Below, in pieces: positions 1 through 8,705 of a DNA stretch of 64,000 nt. Numbering within the stretch: position 1 is the first letter of the stretch; the number at the start of each line of letters is the position of its first letter. The notes beneath the pieces were generated by a model that saw only the letters and a list, made by a program, of their open reading frames with translations, had not been told where the DNA came from and did no database searches. The translations under genes and the position numbers were made by a program. The stretch is from Bernardetia sp963719525 (GTDB lineage: Bacteria; Bacteroidota; Bacteroidia; Cytophagales; Bernardetiaceae), in contig CAVRCG010000004.1 in assembly GCA_963719525.1 (NCBI GenBank), positions 1,984,001 to 2,048,000 of the forward strand, written 5' to 3'.

Positions 1-201
1 AATATCAAAATTCTCAAAATTGACAAGCATATTAGAAGGTTTCAAGTCCTTTACCACTTCTGTGAAGATTATTTCTTCATCCATGTATTCCTCCTTAGAC
101 ATGTGGCTAGTTTGAGGAAACCAATATTGAGATAGTAAGGATAAACCTTTATTAAAAACAAGTTTCTGATGCTCATTTACTAGTATTTCCGTATTGTTCA
201 T
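1..201 (-). CDS. STAS/SpoIIAA-like small protein, N-terminal part (cut by window edge)
   Basis: An ATG at 201 opens a frame that runs without a stop for 67 codons to the window edge, so the C-terminus is missing. The visible part starts MNNTEILVNEHQ and contains W and P within a YWFPQT stretch, then an acidic EEYMDEEI helix and KPSNMLVNFENFDI. This resembles the small Bacteroidota proteins annotated as STAS/SEC14-like, in which a W-x-P segment is followed by a helix and a hydrophobic strand. The family call is from pattern memory only. It lies just downstream of a SpoIIE-type phosphatase on the same strand, and STAS-domain proteins are classic SpoIIE/PP2C substrates, so a partnership is possible but is inference. 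Confidence 0.5.
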   Translation of the reverse strand, partial: MNNTEILVNEHQKLVFNKGLSLLSQYWFPQTSHMSKEEYMDEEIIFTEVVKDLKPSNMLVNFENFDI

Positions 202-273
202 TTATCTATTTTTCTTAATAAATTAAATTTATAAAGACGTTCTTCAGAAAGTAGTTTTTTCTAACTTCTAAAT

Positions 274-3200
274 TTATATAGTTATTCCCATTACACAAAT
301 ATCATCTACTTGTTCGTTTTCTGTTCCCATCCAATTCATCAAATTTCTTTTTAGCGAAACACGTTGATGACGCATCGAAGTACTGTGTGTATCATATAAA
401 AGTTTTCTAAATTTGGTGGACATAAATTTTCTTCCTTGTTCTCCTCCAAACTGGTCTTGATAACCATCAGAATAAATATAAAAAGCTTCTACGTTGTCCA
501 AATCAATGACATGATTTGTATATTCTACGTTCATATATTTTTCTGTCCGTCCTCCTATTGGATGTACATCGCCTTTTATGAGAGTTAGATTTGTGTCTGC
601 GCCACCTTTTTGTCTTCTTTTATGAACATAAACTAGAGGGTTTTTTGCACCTGCAAATTCCATCATTCCGACAGATTTGTCCACTACGACGACAGCCATA
701 TCCATTCCATCACGATTTCCTGTGGTATCTTGCTTTAAAATTCTTCTGATTTCAGATTGCATAAAATCCAAAATCTTGCTTGGTGTAGTCATTTGTTTTT
801 GAAGAATTGCTTCATTCAAAAGTGTTGTGCCAAGCAGCGACATAAATGCTCCTGGAACTCCGTGTCCTGTACAATCTCCCACAACAGCGATTTTGCGAGT
901 ATCTATTTCGCTATACCAATAAAAATCTCCCGAAACTACGTCTTTTGGCTCAAAGAAAACAAAAGAGTCACTAAAAATCTTTTTCAAATCTTGCGTTCCT
1001 CCAAGCATGGCTGATTGAATACGCTGGGCATAATTGATACTAGAAATAAGATTTGTATTCTGTTTTTCTATTTCATTAGATGTTTTCTCAAGCTTCAATT
1101 TGGCTAATTCGGCTTTTGTAATATCCTGAATTGTACCTTTCATTTTGATAAGATTTTCCTCTTTATCAAAAACAGGATATCCTCTTTCTCTTACATAATA
1201 AATTTTCTTCTCTGGGGTTTTGATACGATAAACAGCATTAAATTCTTCTTTGTTGGCTACAGAAAAATCCCAAGCTTCGTTGAGTTTTGGTAAATCTGTA
1301 CTTTCTATCCACGATTTGAATGCTTCTGTATCTTGTGGTATTTGATAATTTTCTACCTTGAATACTTCATCAAAACTATCCGACCATTTAATTTTCTTAG
1401 TAACAATGTTCATATCATAACTCACTATTTGAGCTAATTTTTGAGATTCTTCTAAATTTTCTTTATTTTCTTTTACATAATTGAGAAGTTCTTGCTGCAT
1501 CTTCTTTTGAGCTACTTCTTCACTCACATCTTGAACCGTTCCTATAAAAGTAATAGGTTCTCCATCTTCGTTATAATTGATGATAGAATAAGTACGGTAA
1601 TGTTTCCATTCTTCATTCTGACGATTTTTTGGTCTAGCTCTATAGGTCGTAAAAACTTCTTTTTTGCCTGCCATCATAGCTTCCGAAATTGCTCTTTGAT
1701 GTTCTTCTTGCTCTTCTGGATGAATAATATCATCAAAAACAATTTGGTCTATGATCGTATCCTTTTCCAATCCATATATAGTAGGAAGATTTTCCGAATG
1801 TTTTATTTTTCTTGTTTGAAGATTCCAAACATAACTTCCCATTTTCGCCATTTTTTCGGCATCAGAAAGCATTTGTTGTTGCTGCTCTAATTCTTTTTGA
1901 GAAGATAAAAGTTTTTGAGTTTGGGTTTCTATTATTTTTTCGGCTTGTTTTCTTTGTGTAATATCCATCAAAACGCCATCAAGATATTCTATATTATTAA
2001 GTTCATCTTTTACCATTTGCCCTGTTTCTTCTACCCAAATAATAGAACCATTTTTATGGATAAGTCAATATTCTATTTTGTAAGGTTCGTCTGTTTCAAT
2101 AGACTGACTTATTTCTACATCAACAAAATTATCGTCTTTATGAATAATGCTACCAAAAGAACGGACTTTATTATTCAGAAAATCAGAAGCTGCATAACCC
2201 GTAATTCGTTCTACTCCTTTAGAAATAAACTTCATTGTCCAGTCCTCATTTATCAAAGAACGATACATTATTCCTTGCAAATTATTACTCAGCGATTCAA
2301 GTTGTTTTTGAGATTGTTCTAACTTTTCTTTTTGTAGAGTAATTTTAGTAACATCTTGTACAACACCCAAAACTCGCTCTGGTCGCCCCACAGCATCTCT
2401 AATAAGTGTTCCTTCTAATTTTAGATATTTCCAATCTTTATGTTTTGTTCCTTTAAAACGAGCAATCTGACTAAAACTATCCTGTACTCCTTTCATCAAT
2501 GCCAATGAATTTTTTTCTACTTCTTCAGCATCTTCTGGGTGAAAGTACTTGGAGTGTTTTCTAGAATCTCTCATTTCTTCTTCTTCCAGACCATAAATAG
2601 AAGCTAGGTTTTTGGAATGGGAAAACGTAAATCCCTTTAAATCAAAATCAAAACTACCAATTTTGGAAAGTTGCTCTGCTTTTGTAAGCAATTTTCTTTT
2701 GTCTTCGGCTTCTCGTTGTGCTACAAAAAGATTATCATTTATGAGTTGCAACTGTTCGGTATTCTGTCTCAATTCTTCTTCTGAAGATTGCAAGTCTTGA
2801 TTCTGACTGTTTACCTCGTGTAATAAGTTTTCAATCTCCTTTTCTTTATTTACTATCTCTGTAATATCCTGTAAACTATTGATTACATATTCTACTTCTC
2901 CTTTTTCATTTAGAATACAATGCGTTGCACCTTGAAACCAATGCCAGTCTTTATAACCTTCTGTCTTTAATCTAAAACGATAAAAGGTATCTGATTTTGA
3001 TTGAATAGAATGCTGCTGATTTTTTATAAAATTAGTGTAATCTTCTCTATGAATATAATTTTCTAATACAATAGGAGTAATTTTTTTGTCTTCATCAATC
3101 TCTAAAAGCTCATTCAAGTGTTCGGTATAAACAATTTTATTTTCTGTTGGATAAAATTCATAGGCTGCCAGTTTCGCCATTTTTTTAGCTTCTGTTACTC

Positions 3201-4311
3201 TTGTAATATAAGTGGAAAGCTGTTTTTGTGTCTGGCTAAGATAATCATTTGTATTTTGCAGACTTTTTGCATTTTGTTGAAGCTCTTCTTCCGATGCAGC
3301 TAATTTATTATTATTTTCTGCTAACTGATTACTCGCTATATCTATATCTACAAAAGCTCGTTTTATCTTATCAATTGTGGGTTTTAGTAGGAGAACAGAA
3401 AAAGCAAGGACAAGAATAGTAAATATAATTACGGCTATCAAACCCAATTGATTTACATGTTCTAACTTTTCTTGTGCTTCCTGATCATACGTAAACACGA
3501 TTTTGTCCATAAGTGGAAGAAAAGCACGTTCGTTTTTTTCTATTTTTGCAACTGCAAGTCGCATATTTTCTTTATGATTTTCTACTGCCGTCGAATCCGA
3601 ACGATTTAGTGTGTTTGTCAATTGATAATTATTCAAAATCTCTTCTGTACCTTCGACAATTCCTTCGTAAAAAGGAGTAAGAGAATCATACAACGCTGCT
3701 ACCTTAGGAGAGTTAGTATGATTTTCTGAAAAACTAAATGTATTACTTTCTTGAGTAAGATTTTGATGGGCTTCCTTGAATTCAGCTAACGATTTGGTAA
3801 GAGAATTAATATAAAAAACTTCTTCACTACGAATAGAGTAAAGATATAAAGCACTTTTTGCGATATTCTGACTAAGCATTCTCTGTCTGCCCGAAATATT
3901 AATTACAGGTGCATCGTCTTCTTGCTGGTAAATAAAATCACGGATTGTAAAATAGGCAATAAATAAAAAGACAATAGAAACTAAAGGAAATACATAATTT
4001 CCGATACGCAGCTTCTTCAAAAGACTTTTATTTTTTCCTTCGTAATACGAATAATCTGCTCCCTTCTTGCTATAATTATAAATTATTCTGTCTAAATAAT
4101 AACCCACAACTGCAAAAACGGCACTCAAAACGAACGGAGCTAAATCAATGATATAATGAATAGGATTGATTCTGTGCAACTCAAAGATCAAAGAAGCATC
4201 AAGAGGTAAATCTTTAAATAATAAACCATCAATAATCCAAGCAGAAAGAGGAAATAATAGACCAAATAATAAACCTAAAAAGGCATATTTAAAGGCATTG
4301 GAATAGCGCAT
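274..4311 (-). pseudogene. PilJ-like / multi-PAS sensor with SpoIIE PP2C phosphatase, interrupted by one in-frame TGA
   Basis: Two reading frames (748 aa from ATG 4311; 580 aa from ATG 2016) lie in the same frame, separated only by a TGA at 2065-2067 and 16 sense codons. Read through, the product is about 1345 aa. The N-terminal part has membrane segments near residues 10-30, 50-75 and 103-125, a NarX/PilJ-type sensor with the motif GRQRMLSQ near 141, a fourth membrane segment near 288-310, a coiled coil, and PAS domains from about 375 and 555. A third PAS domain spans the stop; in PAS families the lost position, between ...KIEY and LIHKNGS, is normally Arg (CGA or AGA). The distal part adds two more PAS domains and a SpoIIE/PP2C domain with GDCTGHGVPGAFMS, DGMDMAV, YSDGYQDQFGG and a final DD metal site. 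It would be a membrane sensor dephosphorylating a Ser/Thr-phosphorylated partner. Alternatives are a sequencing error, or two separately translated proteins; the stop lies inside a domain, which argues against two native genes. Confidence 0.8.
2065..2067 (-). other. In-frame TGA stop inside the third PAS domain
   Basis: On the minus strand the codons read TAT-TGA-CTT-ATC-CAT. Upstream and downstream peptides join into one continuous PAS domain (SIETDEPYKIEY, then LIHKNGSIIWVEETG). One base change from CGA or AGA (Arg) explains it. The reading frame is unchanged on both sides. Confidence 0.85.
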
Positions 4312-4475
4312 GTAAATTGGTTAGTGAAATCAAGTTATTTTTATGAAGAAGTTGATAGAGAGTAGAGAAATTACAAATACATAGCCAATATAAGCATTTT
4401 CATTGATAATAAAATAGGATTTTATAACCTTTTTTCAACGTAATAGGTGTAATAAATAGGATTATTAGATTACAA

Positions 4476-5192
4476 TTAACTATCAAATTGCACTTTTTTA
4501 AGAAATTGTCTATAATCGGAATACGTAAAATATTTTTTTTGATCTAAAAAAAAAGCTTTTTCTTCTGCAAACTCTATTTCCCTGTCTATTGGAACTTTTA
4601 TTTTGTAATCTATTATTTTTTCCAATTCTTCTTTTGTAAAATATATTTTCCTCAAAATAAGGCGAACTGTTTTGAAACTCGCTTCAATATCGGAAATCCA
4701 AATCAAAACTTGAATAGCAAAAAACAGAAAAAAAGCATTTAACAAGTGAGGTAAAATATAAACATACAAATTGCTATATTCTGCAAGGGCATTTTCTAAT
4801 AACTCTATATCCAAACTTTTGAGTTTGTTGTAATTCTCGTATTTCCACCATTTCTCAAAAAAATACATTTGTATGTGTTGGGTAAGCAAATAACAGGCAT
4901 TTACAATCCAAAAAAGAGTTCCAATGTTGTTTTTTTCCAAATCATAAATCATAAAACGCCTTTTCAAATAAACCACAACCAACATAGTAGCCAGCAGGCT
5001 TACTGACAAAGAAATGTAATAAGGAAGTCCGTAATCTAGTTTTCCATTCTGAAAAAGAGAAAGTATATACGGATTTTTGATAAAAAATAATTCCAAAATT
5101 CCTTCTGCCAATAGCCCACAACTAATAGGAATGACAAACAAGAGCAAGAAAAACCAAAAATAATAAGTGAGATTGAGAACCTTTTTTTTCAT
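4476..5192 (-). CDS. Uncharacterised four-helix membrane protein
   Basis: A 238-aa protein starting at ATG 5192, not recognised as a named family. The N-terminus is MKKK followed by a hydrophobic segment (about 10-32). Further membrane segments lie near 55-75, 90-110 and 150-170. The last third (about 175-238) is a charged cytoplasmic tail rich in K and E with a helix-forming FTKEELEKIIDYKI stretch. It sits alone between the PAS-SpoIIE gene and a terminator-like hairpin at 5288-5323. There is no catalytic motif and no partner in the context that suggests a role. Confidence 0.7.
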   Translation of the reverse strand: MKKKVLNLTYYFWFFLLLFVIPISCGLLAEGILELFFIKNPYILSLFQNGKLDYGLPYYISLSVSLLATMLVVVYLKRRFMIYDLEKNNIGTLFWIVNACYLLTQHIQMYFFEKWWKYENYNKLKSLDIELLENALAEYSNLYVYILPHLLNAFFLFFAIQVLIWISDIEASFKTVRLILRKIYFTKEELEKIIDYKIKVPIDREIEFAEEKAFFLDQKKYFTYSDYRQFLKKVQFDS

Positions 5193-5282
5193 ACGAATTA
5201 CAAATTTCTTATACCACTAAGGCACAAAGGAATGAAGAGTTTCACAAGAAATTAAATTTCTTTCTTTTATAAATAATCAAAC

Positions 5283-5326
5283 ACAAAAAAACCTATTTCA
5301 AATTACTATTCAAAATAGGTTTTGTT
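5283..5326 (-). terminator. Rho-independent terminator after the AhpD-like gene
   Basis: Inverted repeat with arms 5288-5298 (AAAACCTATTT) and 5313-5323 (AAATAGGTTTT). Read on the minus strand, the stem is followed by a run of T residues. It lies directly downstream of the gene ending at 5341. Confidence 0.75.
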
Positions 5327-5340
5327 TAAGAACTACAAAA

Positions 5341-5679
5341 TTAAGCATTTAATTCTTCCAAATATTCCATTGCTCTTCTAAGGTGTGGAATTACGATTGT
5401 TCCTCCTACAAGGTTTGCAATCGCCATAGCTTCAATGATTTGCTGGTCAGAAATGCCTGCTTCTTTTGCTTTTCCCAAATGATATTTTACACAGTCATCG
5501 CAACGCAAAACCATCGAACAGGTAAGTCCGATAAGTTCTTTTGTTTGGATGTCTAGCGTTCCTTCGGCATACGCATTGGTATCTAAATTAAAAATTCGTT
5601 TCAAAACTTTGTTATCAGCAGCCATGATTTTTTCGTTCATTTTGCTGCGATAGGCGTTAAACTGTTCTACTTGATTCAT
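5341..5679 (-). CDS. Carboxymuconolactone decarboxylase / AhpD-like protein
   Basis: A 112-aa single-domain protein of the AhpD-like fold. The signature CxxCxxxH is present as C60-DD-C63-VKY-H67, followed by a GKAKEAG helix; family members use this site for alkyl-hydroperoxidase or related redox chemistry, usually as small all-helical oligomers in the cytoplasm. A Thr-Lys-Glu-Leu-Ile helix before the motif and an IANLVGG segment after it also fit the family. It starts at ATG 5679, 27 nt after the PSP1/RicT reading frame ends, so both probably share a transcript, closed by the hairpin at 5283-5326. The substrate cannot be told from the sequence. Confidence 0.88.
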   Translation of the reverse strand: MNQVEQFNAYRSKMNEKIMAADNKVLKRIFNLDTNAYAEGTLDIQTKELIGLTCSMVLRCDDCVKYHLGKAKEAGISDQQIIEAMAIANLVGGTIVIPHLRRAMEYLEELNA

Positions 5680-5706
5680 TTTATTTTAATAGTAATTTTT
5701 TAAGGA

Positions 5707-6922
5707 TTAATGTTTTTTTCTTGATTTCCTTGTGCGAGTTCTTTTTCTACGAGTTGTGGCAATTACAGAATCAGAATCTCCTTTTTCTTCTTTTCTTCTG
5801 ACATTTCTCTCAAACTCTTCAGCATCAATAATGTGATTATCTTGAAGCGTTGTATTTAGTGTTTCTCCTTCTGAAAGCCATTCTGATGGTTTTAAAGAAG
5901 GTGGAAATTCTTTTTTTGCGTTGAGTTTCGAAATCAAATTTACTTCTTCAATATTTAAAGCATACCAAATATTTTCAGCATCATAGCTAAACCACATCAA
6001 TTTTTTGAAAATATCAGTTTTCTGTAATTGTGCTTCTCCTTCCTGTGTACGCAGATATTTTACTTCTGGAATATCTTTTAAGGCATCTAAATACGTATCC
6101 AATTCGAAAATTAAGACAACATTTTAGTTTTCCACACTGACCAGAAAGTTTAGATGTATTTAGAGAAAGATTTTGATACCGTGCAGCCGTTGTACTTACA
6201 GGTTTGAAATCAGTAAGCCACGTCGAACAGCAAAGCTCACGACCACAAACACCAATTCCACCTACACGACTAGCTTCCTGTCGAAGACTAATTTGTCGCA
6301 TTTCGATGCGAATCCTAAATTCTCCTGCTAACATCCGAATAAGGTCCCGAAAATCAACTCTAGAATCTGCCGAATAATAAAAAGTAGCTTTTGTACAATC
6401 GGCTTGATACTCAACGTCGGAGAGTTTCATTGCCAGATGAGTCTTGTTGATGATTTCTCGTGTTCGGTACATCGTTGAAAGTTCTCTATTTCTGGCTTCA
6501 ATGAGTTTGTCTAAATCGGTTTGTGTAGCTTTTCTGTCTATATTACAAATACTTTCATCGTCCATTTTGATGCGTTTTTTTCGCATCTGCAAACGTACAA
6601 GTTCGCCCTGCAAAGACACATGACCTACGTGAAAACCTCGTTCTACTTCTAAAGTTACAGCATCTCCTGTAAGCAAATGAAGATTATTTTTATTTCTACA
6701 AAAGGCTTTTCTGCCTCCTTTAAACTTTACTTCCACAATCTCAAATGGCTTTGTATCAGGGAGTTCCATTTGCGAGAGCCAGTCGAATGAATTCAAACGG
6801 TTACAACCCGAAGTACCACAATTTCCGTTACTTTTACAGCCTTTTGGTTCTTCATTATGTTCGTTTTCTTCATTTTCTGTATCGGTTTGTTGTGCATTAG
6901 TTGCACATGAATTACAACTCAT
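5707..6922 (-). pseudogene. PSP1 / RicT (YaaT)-family protein, broken by a +1 frameshift
   Basis: The first frame starts at ATG 6922 (MSCNSCATNAQ; an upstream TTG at 6943 is less likely) and has a Cys-rich N-terminus, then the PSP1 domain ending in GGIGVCGRELCCSTWL, TTAARYQNLSLN and CGKLKCCLNF. At this point it runs into a non-family tail. Removing one T from the TTTT run (plus-strand AAAA at 6107-6110) changes CCLNF-RIGYVF into CCLNF-ELDTYLDALKDIPE and joins the second frame, giving about 404 aa, the usual size in Bacteroidota. RicT-type proteins bind Fe-S clusters through such cysteines and act in RNA processing complexes in Bacillus; the Bacteroidota role is unclear. The tail is Lys/Arg-rich (RTRKSRKKH). 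The gene is normally conserved, so a base-calling error is a serious alternative to true loss. Confidence 0.82.
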
Positions 6923-6980
6923 TTTATATATATTTTGACGCAATCAACTAGTGTTTTTTGCGTGGAAATTCTTAGGAAAA

Positions 6981-7093
6981 TTATAAATGTATTCTGTAGC
7001 TGACACTTTTCAAGTGTCAGAATATTTTACGAATAGGAGAATAAAGCACTTCCAACACTTGAAAAGTGTCGGCTACTTTTGATTACATTTATA
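6981..7093. repeat. Palindromic (REP/MITE-like) intergenic repeat
   Basis: Long inverted repeat with inner arms 6996-7017 (begins GTAGCTGACACTTTTC) and 7055-7076 (ends GTGTCGGCTAC), 22 bp with one mismatch. The symmetry extends outward through TATAAATGTA (6982-6991) and TACATTTATA (7084-7093). Each arm also holds a small palindrome, ACACTTTTCAAGTGT. It lies between the PSP1 start and the next gene and has no coding capacity. Confidence 0.75.
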
Positions 7094-7149
7094 TCAAAAT
7101 TACAAATTTTTTTCCTAATAGTTTAAGAATAATATTTTTATCAGTATTT

Positions 7150-7581
7150 TTAATCATACCTTTTTTCTGAATAATACCACCTTTCATCTACTTGTGTTAC
7201 TTCATATCCCATTGAGTCAATGCGACTATTTGCAAAATTACGAGGTTGTTTACTAAAGTCATAAATTATTCGTTTTTGTATATCAATTATACCCAAACCT
7301 CTATCTATAAAAATGACTAGGCTGTCATTTTCTTCAACAAATCCAGAATAGGCTCTATTTCTCTTTGTGCCATTCTTAACAATCAAATCAATATTTAAGC
7401 GACGAACATCTGCAATTATATATTCACTAATATCATCTCTGTCCCAATTTCCTTGCGGATAATCTTGAAATTTTGATACTAAATAGCTTAATTCAGTTTT
7501 ATAGTCTATAACATTAGTTTTACCAAAAGGAGAACACGAAGTTAGTAGTACTAATAAAGCAAACAGTGTGAATTTTCTCAT
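7150..7581 (-). CDS. Small predicted lipoprotein, unknown function
   Basis: The best start is ATG 7581, because MRKFTLFALLVLLTSCSPFG is a textbook lipoprotein signal with Cys at residue 16; an upstream in-frame ATG at 7611 would bury the signal and overlap the preceding gene. The mature part (about 128 aa) is hydrophilic, with an LVSKFQDYPQGNW segment and several acidic and aromatic strands. No family is recognised. It begins 14 nt after the end of the Nif3-like gene, so the two are probably co-transcribed. It is likely anchored in the outer or inner membrane facing the periplasm. Confidence 0.75.
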   Translation of the reverse strand: MRKFTLFALLVLLTSCSPFGKTNVIDYKTELSYLVSKFQDYPQGNWDRDDISEYIIADVRRLNIDLIVKNGTKRNRAYSGFVEENDSLVIFIDRGLGIIDIQKRIIYDFSKQPRNFANSRIDSMGYEVTQVDERWYYSEKRYD

Positions 7582-7594
7582 ATTATGATAAGTT

Positions 7595-8434
7595 TTAAAA
7601 ATAATATTCAACAGGATTTGTATTCGTCTGACAGGCTTCTATTTTTAATTCTGAAAATTGTTCTTTCAAAAAATCAACTAACAAATCTTTCGTAAAAACC
7701 TCACTTTCATAGTGTCCAATATCACAAATAATTATTCTGTCTTCAGCATCAAAAAATTCGTGATATTTGTAATCTCCTGTAATAAAAAAATCGGCTTCTT
7801 GTTGTATCGCTTCTTGTAAAAGAAAACTTCCTGCGCCACCACAGATAGCAATTTTTTTAATTTTCTTATTTTCTTTGTTTTCCAAAAAATTACCCAAACT
7901 AGTATGTTTTATCAAAGGCAAATTCATTTTTGATTTTAGATTAGCCAAAAAAGCCTGTACAGAAATAGATTCAGAAAGTTCTCCTATCAATCCAGAACCT
8001 ACTTTTTGAGTGTCATTCCCATTTACTTTATGAAAAACATTGTTTTTAGGAGCTAAAATTTGAGTATTAATAAGTCCAATTTTTTCAGCAATTTTTGCAT
8101 TTACACCGTCTTCAATATTATCCAGATTAGTATGAATAGCATAAATTCCGATTCCTTCTTGAATGGCTTTTATGATTGTCCGTTCAATATAATTTTTGCC
8201 TGTAAGACTTTTCAAACCCTTAAAAATAATAGGGTGATGAGCTACAATTAGATTGCAATTTTTGGCTTTTGCTTCTTCAATTACAGATTCTAGTGTGTCC
8301 AAAGAAACCAAAATTCCTGTAATTTCTGTATTCGGATTACCTACCAAAAGTCCAGAGTTATCATACGATTCTTGAAAATGAAGTGGTGCAATAGATTCTA
8401 AATAAGAAGTGATATGTGAGAATGTATAAGTCAT
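7595..8434 (-). CDS. Nif3-like dinuclear metal centre protein
   Basis: A 279-aa member of the Nif3/YbgI/GTP-cyclohydrolase-1-type-2 family. Visible hallmarks are NSGLLVG near residue 26, the metal ligands HHP (H66, H67) in VAHHPIIFKGLKSLTG, HTNLDN near 105, ICGGAGSFLL near 200, and a C-terminal GDYKYHEFFDAED plus IGHYESE ligand set. Family members form toroidal hexamers with two metals per subunit; the reaction in vivo is unsettled. It is the short form: longer Bacteroidota members (about 365 aa) carry an inserted PII-like domain that is absent here. Start ATG 8434 is unambiguous. A lipoprotein gene follows at 14 nt. Confidence 0.92.
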   Translation of the reverse strand: MTYTFSHITSYLESIAPLHFQESYDNSGLLVGNPNTEITGILVSLDTLESVIEEAKAKNCNLIVAHHPIIFKGLKSLTGKNYIERTIIKAIQEGIGIYAIHTNLDNIEDGVNAKIAEKIGLINTQILAPKNNVFHKVNGNDTQKVGSGLIGELSESISVQAFLANLKSKMNLPLIKHTSLGNFLENKENKKIKKIAICGGAGSFLLQEAIQQEADFFITGDYKYHEFFDAEDRIIICDIGHYESEVFTKDLLVDFLKEQFSELKIEACQTNTNPVEYYF

Positions 8435-8705
8435 TTTTTATGTTTTGTCGTGTCGTTTGTAAAATACGAGTAACGAAAATTTACCTAAAACTCAACAAAT
8501 GCAAAGTTTTGTTAATGGTTGAAGAATAAATAGTTCATATCATAAATTTACGATTTAATCATAGATTTAAAAACCTATTCGTGTTTGTGTTTGATAAACG
8601 ACTTCTATTTCGAAAATAATTTTACCATTTTACTAATAAAAATAGTAACTTTATATTTCCTTTCAAGAAATCGTTTTTCTTCAATAGTTTTTAAAAAAAA
8701 TTCCT

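Noticed and set aside
2065..2067. Selenocysteine codon at the internal TGA
   Set aside because: The position is not a redox site, PAS domains have Arg there, and no selenocysteine hairpin is evident after the codon.
6100..6116. Programmed ribosomal frameshift in the PSP1 gene
   Set aside because: No slippery heptamer plus stimulatory structure is visible and the family is not known to use one; mutation or error is simpler.
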